From NCBI GenBank assembly GCA_046296655.1, contig JBKBLE010000005.1, forward strand, positions 1 through 64,000: a stretch of 64,000 nt of DNA, written 5' to 3'. Below the pieces are notes generated by a model that ran no database searches, was not told the origin of the DNA, and worked only from the letters and a program-made list of their open reading frames with translations. The position numbers and the translations under genes were made by a program. Shown one piece after another: positions 16,315 through 26,422 of this stretch. The stretch is from Cloacibacterium sp046296655 (GTDB taxonomy: Bacteria > Bacteroidota > Bacteroidia > Flavobacteriales > Weeksellaceae). The first letter of the stretch is position 1, and every line of letters begins with the position of its first letter.

Positions 16315-19300
16315 TTAATTTAAATCCTCGAATTCTTTTTTAGAACCCACGATTACATTTTGATAAACTTTAAGACCTGTACCTGCAGGAATTCTATGTC
16401 CTACGATTACATTTTCTTTAAGACCGTTTAGTTCGTCTACTTTACCAGACACTGCTGCTTCGTTTAGAACTTTAGTAGTCTCCTGGAATGATGCTGCAGA
16501 CATGAAGGACTTGGTTTGTAGAGCTGCTCTTGTAATCCCCTGAAGTACAGGTGTTGCTGTAGCAGGGAGCGCTTCTCTTACCTCCACCAATTGCAGGTCT
16601 TCACGTTTCAGTTTAGAATTTTCGTCTCTCAATTCTCTAGCGGTAATCATTTGACCAGCTTTGAAAATTTTAGAATCTCCTGGTTCAGTTACTACTTTTA
16701 ATCCGAAAACTCTATTGTTTTCTTCTAAGAAGTCGTATTTGTGTTCTAATGCACCTTCTAAGAATTGGGTATCACCTCCGTCTACAATTTCTACTTTATT
16801 CATCATCTGTCTTACGATGATTTCGAAATGCTTATCGTCAATTTTTACCCCTTGTAAACGGTAAACTTCTTGAATTTCGTTTACTAAGTACTCTTGAACA
16901 GCTTTTGGACCTTTGATTCTTAAGATATCATCTGGTGATACAGAACCGTCAGAAAGTGGCGAACCAGCTCTCACGAAGTCGTTTTCTTGAACTAAGATTT
17001 GATTAGAAAGTTTTACTAAATATTTCTTAATCTCACCCGTTTTAGATTCTACGATTAATTCACGGTTACCTCTCTTAATTTTACCATAAGAAACTACCCC
17101 GTCAATTTCTGTAACTACAGCAGGATTAGAAGGATTTCTCGCTTCGAATAATTCGGTTACTCTTGGTAAACCTCCTGTGATATCCCCTGCTTTTGCAGAT
17201 TTTCTAGGAATTTTGATTAAGACTTTACCTGCCTTAATTTTTTCACCATCATTTACCATTAAGTGAGCTCCTACTGGTAAGTTGTATGCTTTTTGCTCAA
17301 CTCCTTTAGAATCTACCACTTTCAAGGTAGGAATGGCTTTCTTATTTCTAGATTCTGAGATTACTTTTTCTTCGAAACCTGTTTGTTCGTCGATTTCTAA
17401 TTGGAAAGAAACCCCTTGAATAATATCTTCGTATTCTACTTTACCAGCAGTTTCTGCGATGATAACCGCGTTATATGGATCCCATTTTGCAATAAGGTCT
17501 CCTTTTTTCACTTTATCACCAGGTTTTACAGAAAGTGCAGAACCATAAGGTACGTTTGCTACCATTAATGGAGTTCTAGCTGCATTATCTGCTACTAAAC
17601 GGAATTCTGTAGAACGAGAAATTACGATATCTGCTTCATTACCGTTTTCATCTTCAGAAATAATGGTTCTTAATTCGTCAAATTCTACGATACCATCTCT
17701 CTTAGCAACGATAGTAGGATTTTCTGAAACGTTTCCTGCAGTACCCCCTTGGTGGAAAGTTCTCAGTGTAAGCTGAGTACCTGGTTCCCCAATTGATTGT
17801 GCCGCAATTACACCTACAGCTTCTCCCATGTGAATCATCTTACCTGTAGCTAGGTTACGTCCGTAACATTTCGCACAGATACCTTTTTTAGCTTCACAAG
17901 TTAATGGTGAACGAACTTCTACGGTTTCTATACCCGCTTCTTCTACTTTTTTAGCAAGCTCTTCGTTAATTAACTCATCTGCATGAACTAAAATTTCGTC
18001 GTTTTCTGGGTTATAGATGTCGTGAAGAGAAACTCTACCAAGAATTCTTTCTGATAGTTTTTCTACGATTTCATCATTTTTCTTCAATGCAGCTACTTCT
18101 GTACCTCTTAAAGTACCACAATCATCTTCTGTAATGATTACGTCTTGAGCTACGTCTACTAATCTTCTTGTTAAGTAACCAGCATCCGCAGTTTTAAGAG
18201 CGGTATCCGCAAGACCTTTACGAGCACCGTGGGTAGAAATAAAGTATTCCAAAATTGATAAACCTTCTTTAAAGTTAGCAATAATTGGGTTTTCGATAAT
18301 CTCTGCTCCTACTGCACCAGCTTTTTGTGGTTTTGCCATCAAACCTCTCATACCAGATAACTGACGAATCTGTTCTTTAGAACCCCTCGCTCCAGAATCT
18401 AGCATCATGTATACAGAGTTAAATCCACCTTGGTCAGATTTCATTCTGCTCATAATCATCTCAGTAAGAGCAGCATTGGTATTGGTCCAAACGTCGATTA
18501 CCTGGTTATAACGTTCTGTATCTGTGATAAGACCCATGTTATAGTTCCCTTTAATCTCGTCTACTGTTTCAATTGCTTGAGCAATCATGGTTTTCTTTTC
18601 TGCTGGTACTACAATATCAGCCAGTGAGAAAGATAGACCGCCTTTGAAAGCGTTCATATAACCAAGATCTTTCATATCATCAAGGAACTTAACAGTAGTT
18701 GGGAAATCTGTATCTGCTAAGATTTTACCAATTACGTTTCTTAATGATTTTTTAGTCAATAGTTCATTGATATAACCTACTTGTTTAGGAACAATTTGGT
18801 TAAATAAAATTCTACCAACTGTAGTATCTTGAAGTTTAGTTACGATTTCTCCTTCTTCTGTTTTAAATGGAAGTCTACATCTTACTTTAGCGTTAAGAGA
18901 AACTTTTCCTTCAGCGTAAGCAATTTCTGCTTCTTCTGGAGAATAGAAAACTAAACCTTCACCTTTTACCTTGTGCGTTTCTGTAGAATGCGCTTCTTTG
19001 GTCATGAAATAGAGACCAAGAACCATGTCCTGAGAAGGTACAGTAATAGGAGAACCATTTGCAGGGTTCAAGATATTCTGAGAACCTAACATTAATAACT
19101 GCGCTTCTAGAATTGCTTCTGGGCCTAATGGTAAGTGTACCGCCATCTGGTCACCATCGAAGTCGGCGTTGAACGCCGTAGTTACTAACGGGTGAAGTTG
19201 GATTGCTTTACCTTCAATCATTTTAGGCTGGAACGCTTGGATACCCAATCTGTGAAGAGTAGGTGCACGGTTCAATAGAACTGGGTGACCTTTCATCACG

Positions 19301-20580
19301 TTTTCTAGAATATCATAAACTACTGGTTCTTTTCTATCGATAATTCTTTTAGCAGATTTTACTGTTTTTACAATACCTCTTTCAATTAGCTTTCTAATGA
19401 TAAATGGTTTGTAAAGTTCTGCTGCCATATCTTTAGGGATACCACACTCGTGTAATTGTAAGTCAGGACCTACAACAATAACCGAACGTGCAGAGTAGTC
19501 TACCCTTTTCCCTAATAAGTTTTGACGGAAACGACCTTGTTTTCCTTTCAATGAATCTGAAAGGGATTTCAATGGTCTGTTAGATTCTGATTTTACAGCA
19601 GATGATTTTCTAGTGTTATCAAATAATGAATCTACCGCTTCCTGCAGCATACGCTTCTCATTTCTCAAGATAACTTCTGGAGCTTTAATCTCTAAAAGTC
19701 TCTTTAGACGGTTGTTTCTAATGATAACTCTTCTGTATAAATCATTTAAATCTGATGTAGCGAATCTACCACCATCTAGTGGAACTAATGGTCTTAATTC
19801 TGGTGGAATTACAGGAAGAACACGCATCACCATCCATTCTGGACGGTTAATCATTCTAGTATTTGCACCTCTAAAAGCTTCTACTACAGATAATCTTTTT
19901 AATGCTTCAGTTCTTCTTTGTTTAGAAGATTCATTGTGAGCTTTGTGACGAAGATCGTAAGAAAGAGCATCTAAATCAATTCTCTTTAACAATTCTTCAA
20001 CGGCTTCTGCACCCATCTTCGCGATGAATTTGTTTGGGTCAGAATCGTCAAGATACTGGTTTTCAACAGGAAGGGTTTCTAGAACATCCAGATATTCTTC
20101 CTCTGTTAAGAATTCCATTTCATCAAAATCGGAACCGTCTGCTTTTTTAGCGATACCTTGTTGGATTACTACATATCTTTCGTAGTAGATAATCATATCT
20201 AATTTCTTAGAAGGTAATCCTAAAAGGTAACCAATTTTGTTTGGAAGTGAACGGAAATACCAGATGTGAGCAACTGGAACCACTAAGTTAATGTGTCCAA
20301 TTCTCTCTCTACGTACTTTTTTCTCGGTAACTTCTACACCACAACGGTCACAAACGATGCCTTTGTATCGAATTCTCTTATATTTTCCACAAGCACATTC
20401 GTAATCCTTTACAGGACCGAAGATTTTCTCGCAGAATAAACCATCTCTTTCTGGTTTGTGAGTTCTATAGTTAATCGTTTCTGGTTTTAGCACCTCTCCT
20501 TTTGACTCTTGAAGAATGACTTCAGGAGAAGCTAAACCGATAGTGATTTTACTAAATCTACTTGTTTTATTTTTTGACAT
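16315..20580 (-). CDS. rpoC: DNA-directed RNA polymerase subunit beta'
   Basis: Catalytic subunit of RNA polymerase. The active-site motif NADFDGDQMAVH is near residue 470. The N-terminal zinc site is CACGKYKRIRYKGIVCDRCG and the second zinc site is CEAKKGICAKCYG around residue 890. Clamp, rudder, bridge-helix (GARGSKEQIRQLSG, GARKGLADTALKTADAGYLT) and jaw regions are continuous. 1421 aa is the typical Bacteroidetes length. It follows rpoB after 33 bases and is ended by the terminator at 16261. Confidence 0.99.
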   Translation of the reverse strand: MSKNKTSRFSKITIGLASPEVILQESKGEVLKPETINYRTHKPERDGLFCEKIFGPVKDYECACGKYKRIRYKGIVCDRCGVEVTEKKVRRERIGHINLVVPVAHIWYFRSLPNKIGYLLGLPSKKLDMIIYYERYVVIQQGIAKKADGSDFDEMEFLTEEEYLDVLETLPVENQYLDDSDPNKFIAKMGAEAVEELLKRIDLDALSYDLRHKAHNESSKQRRTEALKRLSVVEAFRGANTRMINRPEWMVMRVLPVIPPELRPLVPLDGGRFATSDLNDLYRRVIIRNNRLKRLLEIKAPEVILRNEKRMLQEAVDSLFDNTRKSSAVKSESNRPLKSLSDSLKGKQGRFRQNLLGKRVDYSARSVIVVGPDLQLHECGIPKDMAAELYKPFIIRKLIERGIVKTVKSAKRIIDRKEPVVYDILENVMKGHPVLLNRAPTLHRLGIQAFQPKMIEGKAIQLHPLVTTAFNADFDGDQMAVHLPLGPEAILEAQLLMLGSQNILNPANGSPITVPSQDMVLGLYFMTKEAHSTETHKVKGEGLVFYSPEEAEIAYAEGKVSLNAKVRCRLPFKTEEGEIVTKLQDTTVGRILFNQIVPKQVGYINELLTKKSLRNVIGKILADTDFPTTVKFLDDMKDLGYMNAFKGGLSFSLADIVVPAEKKTMIAQAIETVDEIKGNYNMGLITDTERYNQVIDVWTNTNAALTEMIMSRMKSDQGGFNSVYMMLDSGARGSKEQIRQLSGMRGLMAKPQKAGAVGAEIIENPIIANFKEGLSILEYFISTHGARKGLADTALKTADAGYLTRRLVDVAQDVIITEDDCGTLRGTEVAALKKNDEIVEKLSERILGRVSLHDIYNPENDEILVHADELINEELAKKVEEAGIETVEVRSPLTCEAKKGICAKCYGRNLATGKMIHMGEAVGVIAAQSIGEPGTQLTLRTFHQGGTAGNVSENPTIVAKRDGIVEFDELRTIISEDENGNEADIVISRSTEFRLVADNAARTPLMVANVPYGSALSVKPGDKVKKGDLIAKWDPYNAVIIAETAGKVEYEDIIQGVSFQLEIDEQTGFEEKVISESRNKKAIPTLKVVDSKGVEQKAYNLPVGAHLMVNDGEKIKAGKVLIKIPRKSAKAGDITGGLPRVTELFEARNPSNPAVVTEIDGVVSYGKIKRGNRELIVESKTGEIKKYLVKLSNQILVQENDFVRAGSPLSDGSVSPDDILRIKGPKAVQEYLVNEIQEVYRLQGVKIDDKHFEIIVRQMMNKVEIVDGGDTQFLEGALEHKYDFLEENNRVFGLKVVTEPGDSKIFKAGQMITARELRDENSKLKREDLQLVEVREALPATATPVLQGITRAALQTKSFMSAASFQETTKVLNEAAVSGKVDELNGLKENVIVGHRIPAGTGLKVYQNVIVGSKKEFEDLN

Positions 20581-20613
20581 AATCTGTTCAAATAAAAATT
20601 AAAAAAATGAGGA

Positions 20614-23600
20614 TTACTCTTCCAATCTTATATCAAGACCTAGACCTTGTAATTCGTGTAACAATACGTTGAAAGATTCTGGAATACCAGGTTCTGGCAT
20701 AGCCTCACCTTTTGCGATTGCTTCATACGTTTTCGCTCTACCGATTACGTCGTCTGATTTCACGGTTAAGATTTCTCTCAAGATATTAGACGCTCCGAAT
20801 GCTTCTAGAGCCCAAACCTCCATCTCTCCGAATCTCTGTCCACCGAATTGTGCTTTACCTCCTAATGGTTGCTGAGTAATTAATGAATAAGGACCGATAG
20901 AACGTGCATGCATTTTATCATCTACCATGTGTCCTAGTTTCAACATATAAATTACCCCAACTGTAGCAGGCTGAGTAAATCTCTCACCAGTACCACCATC
21001 ATATAAATAAGTACTTCCGTAGATAGGAAGACCTGCTTTTTCGGTGTATTCTGTGATTTGTTCTAAGCTTGCACCATCAAAGATAGGAGTAGCAAATTTT
21101 AATCCTAATTTTTTACCAGCCCATCCTAAAACGGTTTCGTAAATCTGACCGATGTTCATACGAGAAGGTACACCTAGTGGATTCAATACGATATCTACTG
21201 GAGTTCCGTCTTCTAAGAATGGCATATCTTCTTCTCTTACGATTCTAGACACGATACCTTTGTTACCGTGACGACCTGCCATTTTATCACCTACGTTTAA
21301 TTTACGTTTTTTAGCGATGTATACTTTAGCTAGTTTAATGATACCTGCTGGTAGTTCGTCTCCGATGGAAATAGCATATTTTTCACGGTTTTTAACCCCC
21401 TGAATTTCATTATATTTAATTTTATAATTATGAATTAACTGTTTGATTAATTCATTTTTATCTGCATCTACAGTCCAATCTGCACCGCTTACGTTTACAT
21501 AATCTTCTACAGATTGAAGAAGTTTAAGCGTAAACTTAGCTCCTTTTGGAATGATTTCTTCTTCTAAGTCATTTTTCACTCCCTGAGAAGTTTTACCATT
21601 AACAAGAGTATTTAATTTTTCAAGAAGGGTATTTCTTAATTCATCGAATTGAGCTTTGTATCTGTTTTCGATTTCTTCAAGTTTTAACTTCTCTTCAGTT
21701 CTTTTCTTCTTGTCTTTGATGTTTCTTGAGAATAATTTTTTGTCGATAACAACACCTCTTAGTGAAGAGTCTGCTTTTAATGAAGCATCTTTTACATCAC
21801 CAGCTTTGTCACCAAAGATTGCTCTCAATAGTTTTTCTTCTGGTGTAGGATCAGATTCACCTTTTGGGGTAATTTTACCAATTAAGATATCACCAGGTTT
21901 TACTTCTGCACCAATTCTAATCATACCGTTTTCATCAAGGTCTTTCGTAGCCTCTTCAGAAACGTTAGGAATATCTGCAGTCAATTCTTCCATACCCAGT
22001 TTGGTATCTCTTACCTCTAGTGAATACTCATCTACGTGGATAGAAGTAAACCAGTCTTCTCTTACTACTTTTTCGTTGATTACAATCGCATCCTCGAAGT
22101 TGTATCCCTTCCAAGGCATGAACGCTACAACAAGGTTTCTACCCAGTGCCAGTTCACCGTTTTCAGTAGCGTAACCATCACAAAGCACTTGTCCTTTTAC
22201 TACGGTATCACCCACTCTTACGTTTGGTCGAAGTGTAATGGTAGTACTTTGGTTGGTTTTTCTGAACTTAGTTAAGTTATATGTTTTAGTAGCAGATTCG
22301 AAGCTTACTAAGTCTTCATCTTCGCTTCTTTCGTATTTAATTACGATTTTGTCTGCATCTACATATTCTACTACACCATTTCCTTCAGCATTAATTAAGA
22401 TTCTAGAATCTGTAGCCACTTGTTTTTCTAAACCTGTACCTACGATTGGAGCTTCTGGTTTTAACAATGGAACAGCCTGACGCATCATGTTAGATCCCAT
22501 CAATGCACGGTTAGCATCATCATGCTCCAAGAAAGGAATTAAAGATGCAGAAATACCAGCAATCTGGTTCGGTGCTACGTCGATAAGGTCAACCTGGTTG
22601 GGTTCAACTACCGGATAGTCACCATCCAACCTGGCAATTACCCTTTCGGTAGCAATCGTACCGTCATCATTCATCTCAACGTTTGCCTGAGCAATGATTT
22701 TAGATTCTTCGTCTTCTGCATTTAAATAGATTGGTGCTGCAGAGAAATCTACTTTACCATTTTCTACTTTTCTATACGGAGTTTCGATGAAACCTAAATT
22801 ATTGATTTTAGCATAACATCCTAATGAAGAAATCAAACCGATGTTTGGTCCTTCTGGAGTTTCAATCGGACAAATTCTTCCGTAGTGAGTATGGTGAACG
22901 TCACGCACCTCGAAACCTGCTCTTTCTCTTGATAAACCACCAGGTCCTAAAGCTGAAAGTCTTCTCTTGTGAGTGATTTCTGAAAGCGGGTTCGTTTGGT
23001 CCATGAACTGAGAAAGCTGGTTAGTACCAAAGAACGAGTTGATTACTGAAGTTAAAGTTTTAGCATTAACCAAATCAACCGGCGTGAAGATCTCGTTATC
23101 ACGCACGTTCATTCTCTCGCGGATGGTTCTTGCAATTCTGGAAAGACCAACACCGAACTGACCTGCCAACTGCTCGCCAACAGTCTTAATTCTTCTGTTG
23201 GAAAGGTGGTCGATATCATCAACTTCCGCTTTTGAATTTGCCAACTCGATCAGGTGGCGCACGATGGCGATAATGTCGTCTTTGGTAAGAACCTCAGTCG
23301 TTTCAGGAATATTTAAACCTAATTTTTTATTCAGACGGTAACGCCCTACCTCACCTAAAGAGTAACGCTGCTCTGAGAAGAACAGTTTTTCAATAATTCC
23401 TCTTGCCGTTTCCTCATCAGGTGGATCTGCGTTACGCAACTGACGGTAGATGTACTCTACAGCCTCTTTTTCAGAGTTTGTAGGGTCTTTCTGTAAAGTA
23501 TTTTGAATGATAGAGAATTCGTTTGAATTTTCTTTGTGGATCAAGATTGACTTAACGCCGGCATCCAGAATAATATCGATGTGTTCTTTTTCAAGAACGG

Positions 23601-24441
23601 TTTCTCTTTCAAGGATGATTTCGTTTCTTTCGATGGAAACCACTTCACCGGTATCTTCGTCCACGAAATCTTCGAACCAGGTGTTCAAAACTCTCGCCGC
23701 CAAAGTTCTTCCTTCAACTTTTTTAAGATTCGCTTTAGATACTTTTACTTCTTCTGCAAGGTCGAAAATCTGAAGGATATCTTTATCAGACTCATAACCG
23801 ATTGCTCTAAGTAATGTAGTTAAAGGTAATTTCTTTTTACGGTCAATGTACGCATACATTACGTTATTGATATCCGTAGTAAATTCCATCCAAGAACCTT
23901 TGAAAGGGATAATTCTTGAATAGTACAATTTAGTTCCGTTAGCGTGATAAGTTTGCCCGAAGAAAACACCTGGAGATCTGTGCAATTGTGTCACAATTAC
24001 ACGTTCTGCACCATTGATGATGAAAGAACCAGAAGGAGTCATGTAAGGAACTTGACCTAAATATACATCTTGAATTACTGTCTGGAAATCTTCATGTTCC
24101 GGGTCAGTACAGTATAGTTTAAGTCTTGCTTTAAGAGGCACGCTGTAAGTAAGTCCTCTTTCCATGCATTCGTCAATAGAATAACGAGGAGAATCTACCA
24201 AATAATCTAGAAATTCTAATACGAATTGATTTCTAGAATCTGTAATAGGAAAGTTTTCTTGAAAAGTCTTGTAAAGACCCTCATTCACTCTGTCCTCAGG
24301 AAGTGTATCTAACTGGAAAAATTCTTTGAAAGATTGCAACTGGATATCTAAGAAATCCGGAGTCACAACGTTCCCTTTCGCAGAAGAAAAGCTAATTCTT
24401 TGATTTTCCTGAGTGCTTGTGATAGCTTTTGATTTACTCAT
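20614..24441 (-). CDS. rpoB: DNA-directed RNA polymerase subunit beta
   Basis: 1275 aa, complete. The rifampicin-binding region is intact (FFGTNQLSQFMDQTNPLSEITHKRR, written here in two parts: FFGTNQLSQFMDQ, then TNPLSEITHKRR; LGPGGLSRERAGFEVRDVH follows), with wild-type-looking Q, D, H and S residues. The C-terminal clamp region KMAGRHGNKG and GGKAQFGGQRFGEMEVWALE is normal. Hand counts on several 60-base lines between about 22560 and 23700 give 47-52% GC, against 30-35% on neighbouring lines, so the gene is compositionally uneven. It follows rplL after an unusually long 307-base spacer. Confidence 0.99.
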   Translation of the reverse strand: MSKSKAITSTQENQRISFSSAKGNVVTPDFLDIQLQSFKEFFQLDTLPEDRVNEGLYKTFQENFPITDSRNQFVLEFLDYLVDSPRYSIDECMERGLTYSVPLKARLKLYCTDPEHEDFQTVIQDVYLGQVPYMTPSGSFIINGAERVIVTQLHRSPGVFFGQTYHANGTKLYYSRIIPFKGSWMEFTTDINNVMYAYIDRKKKLPLTTLLRAIGYESDKDILQIFDLAEEVKVSKANLKKVEGRTLAARVLNTWFEDFVDEDTGEVVSIERNEIILERETVLEKEHIDIILDAGVKSILIHKENSNEFSIIQNTLQKDPTNSEKEAVEYIYRQLRNADPPDEETARGIIEKLFFSEQRYSLGEVGRYRLNKKLGLNIPETTEVLTKDDIIAIVRHLIELANSKAEVDDIDHLSNRRIKTVGEQLAGQFGVGLSRIARTIRERMNVRDNEIFTPVDLVNAKTLTSVINSFFGTNQLSQFMDQTNPLSEITHKRRLSALGPGGLSRERAGFEVRDVHHTHYGRICPIETPEGPNIGLISSLGCYAKINNLGFIETPYRKVENGKVDFSAAPIYLNAEDEESKIIAQANVEMNDDGTIATERVIARLDGDYPVVEPNQVDLIDVAPNQIAGISASLIPFLEHDDANRALMGSNMMRQAVPLLKPEAPIVGTGLEKQVATDSRILINAEGNGVVEYVDADKIVIKYERSEDEDLVSFESATKTYNLTKFRKTNQSTTITLRPNVRVGDTVVKGQVLCDGYATENGELALGRNLVVAFMPWKGYNFEDAIVINEKVVREDWFTSIHVDEYSLEVRDTKLGMEELTADIPNVSEEATKDLDENGMIRIGAEVKPGDILIGKITPKGESDPTPEEKLLRAIFGDKAGDVKDASLKADSSLRGVVIDKKLFSRNIKDKKKRTEEKLKLEEIENRYKAQFDELRNTLLEKLNTLVNGKTSQGVKNDLEEEIIPKGAKFTLKLLQSVEDYVNVSGADWTVDADKNELIKQLIHNYKIKYNEIQGVKNREKYAISIGDELPAGIIKLAKVYIAKKRKLNVGDKMAGRHGNKGIVSRIVREEDMPFLEDGTPVDIVLNPLGVPSRMNIGQIYETVLGWAGKKLGLKFATPIFDGASLEQITEYTEKAGLPIYGSTYLYDGGTGERFTQPATVGVIYMLKLGHMVDDKMHARSIGPYSLITQQPLGGKAQFGGQRFGEMEVWALEAFGASNILREILTVKSDDVIGRAKTYEAIAKGEAMPEPGIPESFNVLLHELQGLGLDIRLEE

Positions 24442-24505
24442 AAAATGGTAAGAAAAGTTGGGTTAAAAAATATTTTACTTTATTTTGAAAAATATCAAAA
24501 ATGCG

Positions 24506-24570
24506 GGGCGTTTGATGTTTGATTCCAGATGTTTAACATCCTGCTTCCTGCATCTAGCTTCCTACATTTT
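24506..24570. repeat. short-word repeats inside the rplL-rpoB spacer
   Basis: GATGTTTGATTCCAGATG, then ACATCCTGCTTCCTGCATC and TAGCTTCCTAC: alternating imperfect copies of GATGTT/CATCC and GCTTCC words. Related words occur at 1893, 40645 and 41045. They lie in the untranslated part of the rplL-rpoB transcript. Confidence 0.5.
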
Positions 24571-24694
24571 TAACTGCAACACTGGTATATCTTTTCACAG
24601 CGTAGTGCAAAATATTTTTTCTTTAGAATCTAAAATTTTCAAATAATTGAAAATCAATGAGTTATAATTTAAAAACAATTTAACTCTTAAAATA

Positions 24695-24731
24695 GACATA
24701 GACCTACCCAATTTTGGGAAGGTCTAAGTCT
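24695..24731 (-). terminator. attenuator-like hairpin between rplL and rpoB
   Basis: TAGACCT-A-CCCAA pairs with TTGGG-A-AGGTCTA (24699-24726), with one internal A/A mismatch. On the minus strand it lies 18 bases past the rplL stop and is followed only by a weak T stretch (TCTATTTT). Partial terminators at this position are known in other bacteria and set the ratio of L12 to RNA polymerase; that role here is inferred. Confidence 0.6.
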
Positions 24732-24748
24732 TATACGGTGTAAATAGA

Positions 24749-25117
24749 TTATTTTAATTCTACTTCTGCACCAGCTTCTTCTAATTGCTTCTTAAGAGCT
24801 TCAGCTTCATCTTTAGATGCACCTTCTTTAATAGCAGTTGGAGCACCATCTACCATATCTTTAGCTTCTTTAAGACCAGCACCAGTTAAATCTTTTACTA
24901 ATTTAACGATAGCTAATTTAGAAGCACCAGCTGATTTAAGGATTACGTCGAATTCAGTTTTTTCTTCAGCAGCAACAGCAGCAGCAGCTCCACCAGCAGC
25001 TACAGCTACAGCAGCAGGCTCAATTCCGTACTCATCCTTAAGGATAGCAGCAAGTTCGTTTACGTCTTTTACAGTTAAGTTTACTAGCGTTTCAGCTAAA
25101 TTTTTTAAATCTGACAT
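24749..25117 (-). CDS. rplL: 50S ribosomal protein L7/L12
   Basis: 122 aa stalk protein that recruits translation GTPases. N-terminal dimerisation helix, an Ala-rich hinge (PAAVAVAAGGAAAAVAAEE) and the conserved C-terminal domain (EFDVILKSAGASKLAIVK, GLKEAKDMVDG) are all present. Part of rplKAJL-rpoBC; the spacer to rplJ is 66 bases. Confidence 0.99.
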   Translation of the reverse strand: MSDLKNLAETLVNLTVKDVNELAAILKDEYGIEPAAVAVAAGGAAAAVAAEEKTEFDVILKSAGASKLAIVKLVKDLTGAGLKEAKDMVDGAPTAIKEGASKDEAEALKKQLEEAGAEVELK

Positions 25118-25183
25118 TGTATTAATGTTTAAATTGTTGAACGATTTATGTTATTTTTTTGAGTGTCTATTGAGACGGTTTAA

Positions 25184-25705
25184 TTATTCAGCAGCAGGAG
25201 CTTCTTCAGTTTTAGCACCTTTTGCTTCTTCTTTATTTTCTAAAGCAGAAATTAATCTTTGGATAGGAGATTGAAGTAATCCGATGATTTCACCAATCAT
25301 TTCTTCTCTAGACTTGATATTTGCAAGAGTATCTAGGTTGTTATCTCCAACGTAGAATGTTTCTTGTAAATAAGCAGATTTAAGAGCTGGGAAAGCTTCT
25401 TGCTTTCTGAATCCTTGAATTAATTTAGCAGGAGCGTTTGCAGTTTCTGCAATCATTACAGCGGTATTCCCTTTGAAAGTTGGGAACATTTCTGAATAAT
25501 CTACACCTTCAATTTGCTCCATAGCCTTTTGTAATAAAGTATTCTTTACTACTTTAAGCTTAATATTATTTTTAAATGCTTGTCTTCTAAAATCTGAAGT
25601 CTGAGCAGCATTCAATCCTTCAAGACTTGCTACATACACTACTTTAGCGTCTTGTAACATATCTTTAATCTCTTGTATTACTAATACTTTTTCTTCTTTT
25701 GTCAT
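25184..25705 (-). CDS. rplJ: 50S ribosomal protein L10
   Basis: 173 aa. Anchors L7/L12 dimers to 23S rRNA. The rRNA-binding N-terminal domain (TSDFRRQAFKNNIKLKVVKN) and the C-terminal L12-binding helix (IQRLISALENKEEAKG) are recognisable, with an acidic Ala-rich tail. It begins 13 bases after the rplA stop. L10 usually autoregulates the rplJL mRNA by binding its leader; the short spacer leaves little room for a full leader here. Confidence 0.99.
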   Translation of the reverse strand: MTKEEKVLVIQEIKDMLQDAKVVYVASLEGLNAAQTSDFRRQAFKNNIKLKVVKNTLLQKAMEQIEGVDYSEMFPTFKGNTAVMIAETANAPAKLIQGFRKQEAFPALKSAYLQETFYVGDNNLDTLANIKSREEMIGEIIGLLQSPIQRLISALENKEEAKGAKTEEAPAAE

Positions 25706-25718
25706 TGTCTTTCAGATT

Positions 25719-26411
25719 TTAGTTAACAGATTTAGTATCAATTGCAATCCCCGGACTCATTGTAGAAGAAAGATAGATAGATTTTACGTAAGTACCTTTA
25801 GCAGCAGTAGGCTTAAGCTTAATTAATGTGTGAATTAATTCAGCAGCGTTTTCTTTCAATTGTTCTGGAGAGAAAGAAACTTTACCAATACTAGCGTGTA
25901 CAATACCATATTTATCTACTTTGAAATCAATTTTACCGGCTTTTACTTCTGCAACAGCTTTACCTACTTCCATAGTTACAGTACCTGATTTAGGGTTTGG
26001 CATTAAACCTCTAGGACCTAAAATTCTTCCTAATGGACCTAATTTACCCATTACAGCAGGCATAGTAACGATTACGTCTACATCTGTCCAACCGTCTTTG
26101 ATTTTTTGTAAATATTCATCAAGACCTACATAATCAGCACCAGCTTCTTTAGCTTCTGCTTCTTTATCTGGAGTTACTAATGCTAATACTTTAACATCTT
26201 TACCAGTTCCGTGAGGAAGAGATACTACACCTCTTACCATTTGATTTGCTTTTCTAGGATCTACCCCTAATCTAACTGCAAGGTCAACAGAAGCATCAAA
26301 CTTAGCATAGTTTAATTCTTTTACTAATGCAGAAGCCTCATCAAGATTATATACCTTGTTTTTCTCTACTTTGCTCGCAACTTCTTTTTGCTTTTTCGTT
26401 AATTTTGCCAT
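25719..26411 (-). CDS. rplA: 50S ribosomal protein L1
   Basis: 230 aa protein of the L1 stalk. The signature segment is present: VVSLPHGTGKD, AGADYVGLDEYLQKI, TMPAVMGKLGPLGRILGPRG and LMPNPKSGTV. L1 commonly represses its own rplKA mRNA. The gap to rplK is only 11 bases. Confidence 0.99.
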   Translation of the reverse strand: MAKLTKKQKEVASKVEKNKVYNLDEASALVKELNYAKFDASVDLAVRLGVDPRKANQMVRGVVSLPHGTGKDVKVLALVTPDKEAEAKEAGADYVGLDEYLQKIKDGWTDVDVIVTMPAVMGKLGPLGRILGPRGLMPNPKSGTVTMEVGKAVAEVKAGKIDFKVDKYGIVHASIGKVSFSPEQLKENAAELIHTLIKLKPTAAKGTYVKSIYLSSTMSPGIAIDTKSVN

Positions 26412-26422
26412 TTCAATAAGTT

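Noticed and set aside
21656..22174. 172-codon ORF opposite rpoB
   Set aside because: Ser/Phe-rich antisense shadow with no independent signals.
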